64,000 nt of DNA from Arthrobacter sp. AK04 (GTDB lineage: Bacteria; Actinomycetota; Actinomycetes; Actinomycetales; Micrococcaceae): contig NZ_JAJOMC010000022.1 of NCBI RefSeq assembly GCF_021129155.1, forward strand, positions 1 through 64,000, read 5' to 3'. Positions 60,123 through 64,000 of this stretch are shown one piece after another. Position numbers and translations under genes: made by a program. Numbering within the stretch: the first letter of the stretch is position 1; each line of letters begins with the position of its first letter. A model generated the notes under the pieces. The model made no database searches. It had not been told where the DNA came from and was given only the letters and a program-made list of their open reading frames with translations.

Positions 60123-61055
60123 ATGACCGCCACCTCCCTGACCAGTACCCAGGGCGCCGGCCGCGCCGGGGACAAAATCTTCTCAGGTGCCGCCCTGGCT
60201 GCCGGCTGCCTCATTCTCGCCGTCCTCTTCGGCGTCGCGCTCTTCCTGGTGGTCCAGGCCATCCCCGCGCTCACCGCCCCGGCCTCAGAAATCCAGGGCG
60301 GAGAGGGCTTCTTCGCCTACATCTGGCCCATCGTGATCGGTACGCTGATCGCCGCGGTCATCGCACTGGTGATCGCCACCCCCATCGCCATCGGCGTGGC
60401 CCTGTTCATCTCCCACTTTGCCCCCCGCCGGCTGGCCGCCGGACTCGGCTACCTGGTGGACCTGCTCGCCGCCATCCCGTCCGTGGTCTACGGCGCCTGG
60501 GGTGCGGCCTTCCTTGCAAAGGAAATCTCGCCGGCCTACAACTGGCTCGCCGCGAACATGGGCTGGCTGCCCATCTTCCAGGGGCCAGCCTCTGCCACGG
60601 GCAAGACCATCCTCACCGCGGGCATCGTGCTCTCCGTGATGGTGCTTCCCATCATCACCTCGCTGTCCCGGGAAATCTTCCTGCAGACCCCCAAACTGCA
60701 CGAGGAAGCGGCCCTGGCACTGGGTGCCACCCGCTGGGAAATGATCAAGATGTCCGTCCTGCCCTTCGCGCGCCCAGGCATCATCAGCGCCGTCATGCTG
60801 GGCCTGGGCCGCGCCCTGGGCGAAACCATGGCCGTGGCGCTGGTGCTCTCCTCCGGCGCCCTCACCGCCAGCCTGATCCAGTCCGGCAACCAGACCATCG
60901 CCGCGGAAATCGCCCTGAACTTCCCGGAGGCCAGCGGACTCAAGGTCAGCACCCTGATCGCTGCCGGCCTGGTCCTGTTCGTCATCACCCTGGCCGTGAA
61001 CATGATCGCCCGCTGGATCATCACCCGGCACAAAGAATTCTCGGGAGCCAACTAA
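60123..61055 (+). CDS. pstC: Phosphate ABC transporter permease PstC
   Basis: The 310-residue permease has six membrane segments and the EAA loop LHEEAALALGATRWEMIKMSVLPFARPGI. LLAAIPSVVYGAWG is conserved in PstC/PstA. ATG 60123 follows GAAGGG; an upstream in-frame start at 60057 would add an untypical tail. It is 105 bp after pstS; pstA follows immediately. Confidence 0.95.
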   Translation: MTATSLTSTQGAGRAGDKIFSGAALAAGCLILAVLFGVALFLVVQAIPALTAPASEIQGGEGFFAYIWPIVIGTLIAAVIALVIATPIAIGVALFISHFAPRRLAAGLGYLVDLLAAIPSVVYGAWGAAFLAKEISPAYNWLAANMGWLPIFQGPASATGKTILTAGIVLSVMVLPIITSLSREIFLQTPKLHEEAALALGATRWEMIKMSVLPFARPGIISAVMLGLGRALGETMAVALVLSSGALTASLIQSGNQTIAAEIALNFPEASGLKVSTLIAAGLVLFVITLAVNMIARWIITRHKEFSGAN

Positions 61056-62168
61056 ATGACCTCCACGCTTACCCCCGTTCGCAGCAAGCGCTCGGCACTC
61101 ACCAAGGGCCAACTGCCTAAGTACGCCCCCTACGTGGTCCTGGCCGCAGCGCTGATCGCCGGCGCCGCCATCCTCGCGCTGGTGGGTTTCAATGCCTTTG
61201 GCTGGGGAATCGTCTCGGCGATCCTCTTCGCCGTGGGCCTGGTGTCCTGGAGCGCCGCCGTCGAAGGCTCCCGTAAAGCCAAGGACAAACTGGCCACCTG
61301 CCTGGTGGTGGGCTCCTTCCTCGTTGCACTGCTCCCGCTGATTTCCGTGATCTGGACTGTCCTGGTCAACGGAATCCCGGGCCTCCTGGCGCCCGGATTC
61401 ATGACCACCTCCATGAACGGCGTCACCGGCGTCTTCGACAACCGTGCAGTGGAGGACGGCGCGCCGGTCATCGGCGGCATCTACCATGCGCTCCTGGGAA
61501 CCATCCAGATCACCCTGCTGGCCACCATCATCTCCGTGCCGGTGGGCCTGCTGACCTCCATCTACCTGGTGGAGTACGGCAACGACGGCCGGCTGGCCCG
61601 AGCCATCACGTTCTTCGTGGACGTCATGACCGGCATCCCCTCCATCGTGGCCGGCCTCTTCGCAGCGGCGTTCTTCTTCGCCGTGGTGGGCCCGGGCACC
61701 AAGACCGGTGCCGTAGCCGCCGTCGCGCTTTCCGTGCTGATGATCCCGGTGGTTGTGCGTTCCAGCGAGGAAATGCTGAAGATCGTCCCCAACGAACTAC
61801 GTGAAGCGGCGTACGCGCTGGGCGTGCGTAAGTGGCGCACCATCCTCAAGGTGGTTATTCCGACGGCGATTTCCGGCATCGCGTCCGGCGTCACCCTGGC
61901 AATCGCCCGGGTCATCGGCGAGACAGCGCCCATCCTGGTCACCGCAGGGTTCGCCACCAGCATCAACTCCAACGTGTTCGGCGGCTGGATGGCTTCGCTG
62001 CCCACCTTCATCTACACCCAGATCCTGAACCCCACCTCGCCGGCGAACCCCGACCCGTCGTCGCAGCGTGCCTGGGGTGCCGCCCTGGTGCTGATCATCC
62101 TGGTGATGGTCCTGAACCTCGCCGCACGGCTGATTGCCAGGATCTTCGCCCCCAAGACCGGCCGCTGA
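61056..62168 (+). CDS. pstA: Phosphate ABC transporter permease PstA
   Basis: The 370-residue permease has an N-terminal extension with three extra hydrophobic segments (about 25-105) before the six-segment core. The core has YLVEYGNDGRLARAITFFVDVMTGIPSIVAGLF and the EAA loop LREAAYALGVRKWRTILKVVIPTA. The start abuts the pstC stop (TAAATG). The extension is common in actinobacterial PstA. Confidence 0.95.
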   Translation: MTSTLTPVRSKRSALTKGQLPKYAPYVVLAAALIAGAAILALVGFNAFGWGIVSAILFAVGLVSWSAAVEGSRKAKDKLATCLVVGSFLVALLPLISVIWTVLVNGIPGLLAPGFMTTSMNGVTGVFDNRAVEDGAPVIGGIYHALLGTIQITLLATIISVPVGLLTSIYLVEYGNDGRLARAITFFVDVMTGIPSIVAGLFAAAFFFAVVGPGTKTGAVAAVALSVLMIPVVVRSSEEMLKIVPNELREAAYALGVRKWRTILKVVIPTAISGIASGVTLAIARVIGETAPILVTAGFATSINSNVFGGWMASLPTFIYTQILNPTSPANPDPSSQRAWGAALVLIILVMVLNLAARLIARIFAPKTGR

Positions 62169-62241
62169 CCTCCATTTCCTCTTCCGGTCCGGCGGGCCGG
62201 ATGCCAGACTTCAATTCATACCCAGTTAGTGAAGGAACACC

Positions 62242-63021
62242 ATGTCTAAGCGCATCGACGTCAAGGACCTGAATGTCTACTACGGCGATTTCCTTGCCGT
62301 GGAGGATGTAACCATCAACATCGAGGCCAAGTCCGTAACGGCATTCATCGGACCCTCAGGCTGCGGCAAATCCACCTTCCTGCGGACGCTGAACCGCATG
62401 CACGAGGTCCTCCCGGGCGCCCGCGTGGAAGGTGAAGTGCTGCTGGACGGGGACAACCTTTACGGCCCCGGCGTGGACCCCGTGACTGTGCGCTCGCAGA
62501 TCGGCATGGTGTTCCAGCGCCCCAACCCGTTCCCCACCATGTCCATCCGCGACAACGTGCTTGCCGGCGTGAAGCTGAACAACAAGAAGATTTCCAAGGG
62601 CGAGGCCGACGTCCTGGTGGAACGCTCCCTGAAGGGCGCCAACCTGTGGAACGAGGTCAAGGACCGCCTGGAAAAGCCGGGTTCCGGCCTCTCCGGCGGA
62701 CAGCAGCAGCGCCTCTGCATTGCAAGGGCCATCGCCGTGGAGCCGCAGGTGATCCTCATGGACGAGCCGTGTTCCGCGCTGGACCCCATCTCCACCCTGG
62801 CCATTGAGGACCTCATCAATGAGCTCAAGGACCAGTACACCGTGGTGATCGTTACCCACAACATGCAGCAGGCAGCCCGTGTCTCGGACCGCACCGCGTT
62901 CTTCAACATCGCAGGCACCGGCAAGCCGGGCAAGCTGATCGAGGTAGGGGACACCCAGACCATCTTCAGCAACCCCGTCCAGAAGGCCACTGAGGACTAC
63001 GTCTCCGGCCGTTTCGGATAG
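62242..63021 (+). CDS. pstB: Phosphate ABC transporter ATPase PstB
   Basis: The 259-residue ATPase energises phosphate uptake. Walker A GPSGCGKS (about 36-43), Q-loop VFQRPNPFP, signature LSGGQQQRL, Walker [14 protein letters not shown] and H-loop [20 protein letters not shown] precedes the ATG. It closes the pst operon in this window; no phoU follows directly. Confidence 0.97.
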   Translation: MSKRIDVKDLNVYYGDFLAVEDVTINIEAKSVTAFIGPSGCGKSTFLRTLNRMHEVLPGARVEGEVLLDGDNLYGPGVDPVTVRSQIGMVFQRPNPFPTMSIRDNVLAGVKLNNKKISKGEADVLVERSLKGANLWNEVKDRLEKPGSGLSGGQQQRLCIARAIAVEPQVILMDEPCSALDPISTLAIEDLINELKDQYTVVIVTHNMQQAARVSDRTAFFNIAGTGKPGKLIEVGDTQTIFSNPVQKATEDYVSGRFG

Positions 63022-63138
63022 GCGTTTGCTGACCCTCAGGACCGGGCGCTAGGACATTGCTAGCCATAACTGGATGCATTTAGTACGCTGAACTAGATAC
63101 TTTGGAAACTAGTAAATAGCATGCTTAGGAGTTTTCCG

Positions 63139-63558
63139 TTGACGCAGATGGCGACCGGCCGCAGAGGCCACCAGCTTAAAGTTTCCAAGCTCGGGGCGGC
63201 CAAGGCTGCCCAGCAGAACGATCCCCTCGATAATGAGTACATTTCCGGGCCCGCCGCCGCAGCCCCGTTTTCCTTCGCGGGCGCCGGGATGGATGCTGCA
63301 CCGGTGGCCGCTGGCCTCGCCGGGACGGACGCGTCAGCCGGGGAGGACTACGTTTCCGCAGTGTGGCGCACCAGCTCGTACCTGGAAACGGTGCAGTGGG
63401 AGCTTGATGTCGCCCACGAGTCGTTGGTGCAGGCCATTAAGCAGGCGGCGGGTCACGGGGTGGACCAGGCGGTTCTGCTCCAGGCTGCGAACATGACGCC
63501 GGACGAGCTGGCAACCGCCCTGGTGGACACCCCGCCTGCATTTCCCGCAGCTATCTAG
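63139..63558 (+). CDS. Hypothetical protein downstream of pstB
   Basis: The 139-residue protein begins with a basic stretch (MTQMATGRRGHQLKVSKLGAAKAAQQ), then an Ala/Gly-rich linker and a helical part (SYLETVQWELDVAHESLVQAIKQAAGHGVDQAVLLQAANMTPDELATAL). The C-terminal part could be a helix-turn-helix (VLLQAANMTPDELATAL). TTG 63139 is favoured because AGGAG lies eight nucleotides upstream, whereas ATG 63121 overlaps that site. The upstream 117 bp are AT-rich for this genome and probably hold its promoter. Confidence 0.55.
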   Translation: MTQMATGRRGHQLKVSKLGAAKAAQQNDPLDNEYISGPAAAAPFSFAGAGMDAAPVAAGLAGTDASAGEDYVSAVWRTSSYLETVQWELDVAHESLVQAIKQAAGHGVDQAVLLQAANMTPDELATALVDTPPAFPAAI

Positions 63559-63602
63559 GACATCCGCCGGGACCGTGTGAGTCCGGTTGCGGCAGCCGGC
63601 TG

Positions 63603-64000
63603 CTACTTCGGGATTTCCAACTGGAAACCGCACCGGCAACGCAGGACCCGGGTAGGCAGGCAGACCGCGTTGAGGCTGCCGCCGTTGTTGCTGCTCCGGT
63701 AGCACAGCCGTTCAATTTCCAGCCCGGCCTCTTCCATGGGGAAGCCGCAGTGGATGTAGTCGTCGCCGAACATGATGACCTTGGCCATCCAGCGGACCTG
63801 GTGGAGCGCCGCGGCAACATCCCCGGCATAGGCGAGATGCTCGTTGAACAACCCGCAGTCGTTGCAGGTGTAGGAGACGGTAACCAGGTCTCCATTGGCT
63901 GCGCCCATCGCCCTGATGGCATGGATGGTCAGCTGGTGCTCCGTACCGCAGGTTTCGCAGCGCAGCTGGCGTGGCTGGGGCGGGGAGTGCCGGGGATTCG
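63603..64000 (-). CDS. Cysteine-rich zinc-ribbon-like hypothetical protein (5' end outside window)
   Basis: The frame is open to the window edge, so the start is not visible; at least 132 residues are encoded. Cys pairs RCETCGTEH, TCNDCG and RCRCGFQLEIP suggest zinc binding. The middle contains GDDYIHCGFPMEEAGLEIERLCYR. No ATG or GTG occurs upstream of ATG 63908, but the CETC pair lies before that codon, so the gene most likely starts beyond the window. Function not recognised. Confidence 0.6.
   Translation of the reverse strand, partial: NPRHSPPQPRQLRCETCGTEHQLTIHAIRAMGAANGDLVTVSYTCNDCGLFNEHLAYAGDVAAALHQVRWMAKVIMFGDDYIHCGFPMEEAGLEIERLCYRSSNNGGSLNAVCLPTRVLRCRCGFQLEIPK

Noticed and set aside
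1..64000. tRNA or rRNA genes, insertion sequences, prophage
   Set aside because: I saw no cloverleaf with conserved TTCGAATC-type arms in context, no transposase or integrase motifs and no phage structural genes. Reading by eye can miss a tRNA; tRNAscan-SE would settle this.

Overview
The window is about 64 kb of dense, high-GC chromosomal DNA with no rRNA, tRNA, IS element, prophage or CRISPR array that I can see. Gene content (Lsr2, ClpC, DisA, a standalone Nudix hydrolase), frequent GTG and TTG starts and many apparently leaderless mRNAs point to an actinobacterium. The catabolic operons fit a soil member of the Micrococcaceae such as Arthrobacter or Pseudarthrobacter. That placement is an inference from content and gene order; no database search was run.

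Conserved backbone: folK (partial), DUF3180, two bacterial PH-domain proteins, a DUF2520 Rossmann protein and panC (1-4668); lysS, a small membrane protein, lsr2 and clpC (28508-33510); mutY, a membrane protein, disA and radA (40628-50470). This is the order I recall from other actinobacteria such as Mycobacterium tuberculosis (folK-panC ... lysS-lsr2-clpC1 ... mutY-disA-radA). Between panC and lysS sits a block of about 23.8 kb of accessory catabolic genes.

Accessory block (4679-28406): a small unknown protein and a TetR regulator; a LacI regulator with a GH13 alpha-glucosidase, divergent from a maltodextrin ABC transporter with a MalZ-like GH13 enzyme (5775-14539; two LacI-type operators lie in the divergent gap); a DJ-1/PfpI protein; a DHA2-type efflux pump; and a carboxylase/DUF1989/allophanate hydrolase cluster with an APC permease and a divergent TetR (17853-27458). 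That last set matches guanidine breakdown better than plain urea breakdown. Two paralogous alpha/beta hydrolases flank it.

The stretch between clpC and radA carries an S9 peptidase, an ArgA-type acetyltransferase, the PTS-dependent dihydroxyacetone kinase dhaKLM, small lipoprotein and membrane proteins, a LigT-type ligase/phosphodiesterase, prfC with a lone FabF-type ketosynthase, and a Nudix hydrolase.

After radA comes a CebEFG-like beta-glucoside operon (50539-57509: binding protein, two permeases, GH1 beta-glucosidase, LacI, oxidoreductase) behind a promoter carrying two identical 14-bp perfect palindromes. A FUSC-type membrane protein, the phosphate uptake operon pstSCAB (58896-63021) and two uncharacterised genes complete the window.

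Striking non-coding structure: long inverted repeats at four convergent gene junctions; hairpins after both sugar-binding-protein genes; an inverted repeat whose right arm covers the ribosome binding site of the efflux gene; a large folded region downstream of clpC; a promoter-plus-terminator unit ahead of dhaK; and start codons placed 6-7 nt after -10 hexamers at many genes. The MalZ-like enzyme ends in a copy of the MalG C-terminal motif, which suggests how its gene joined the operon.
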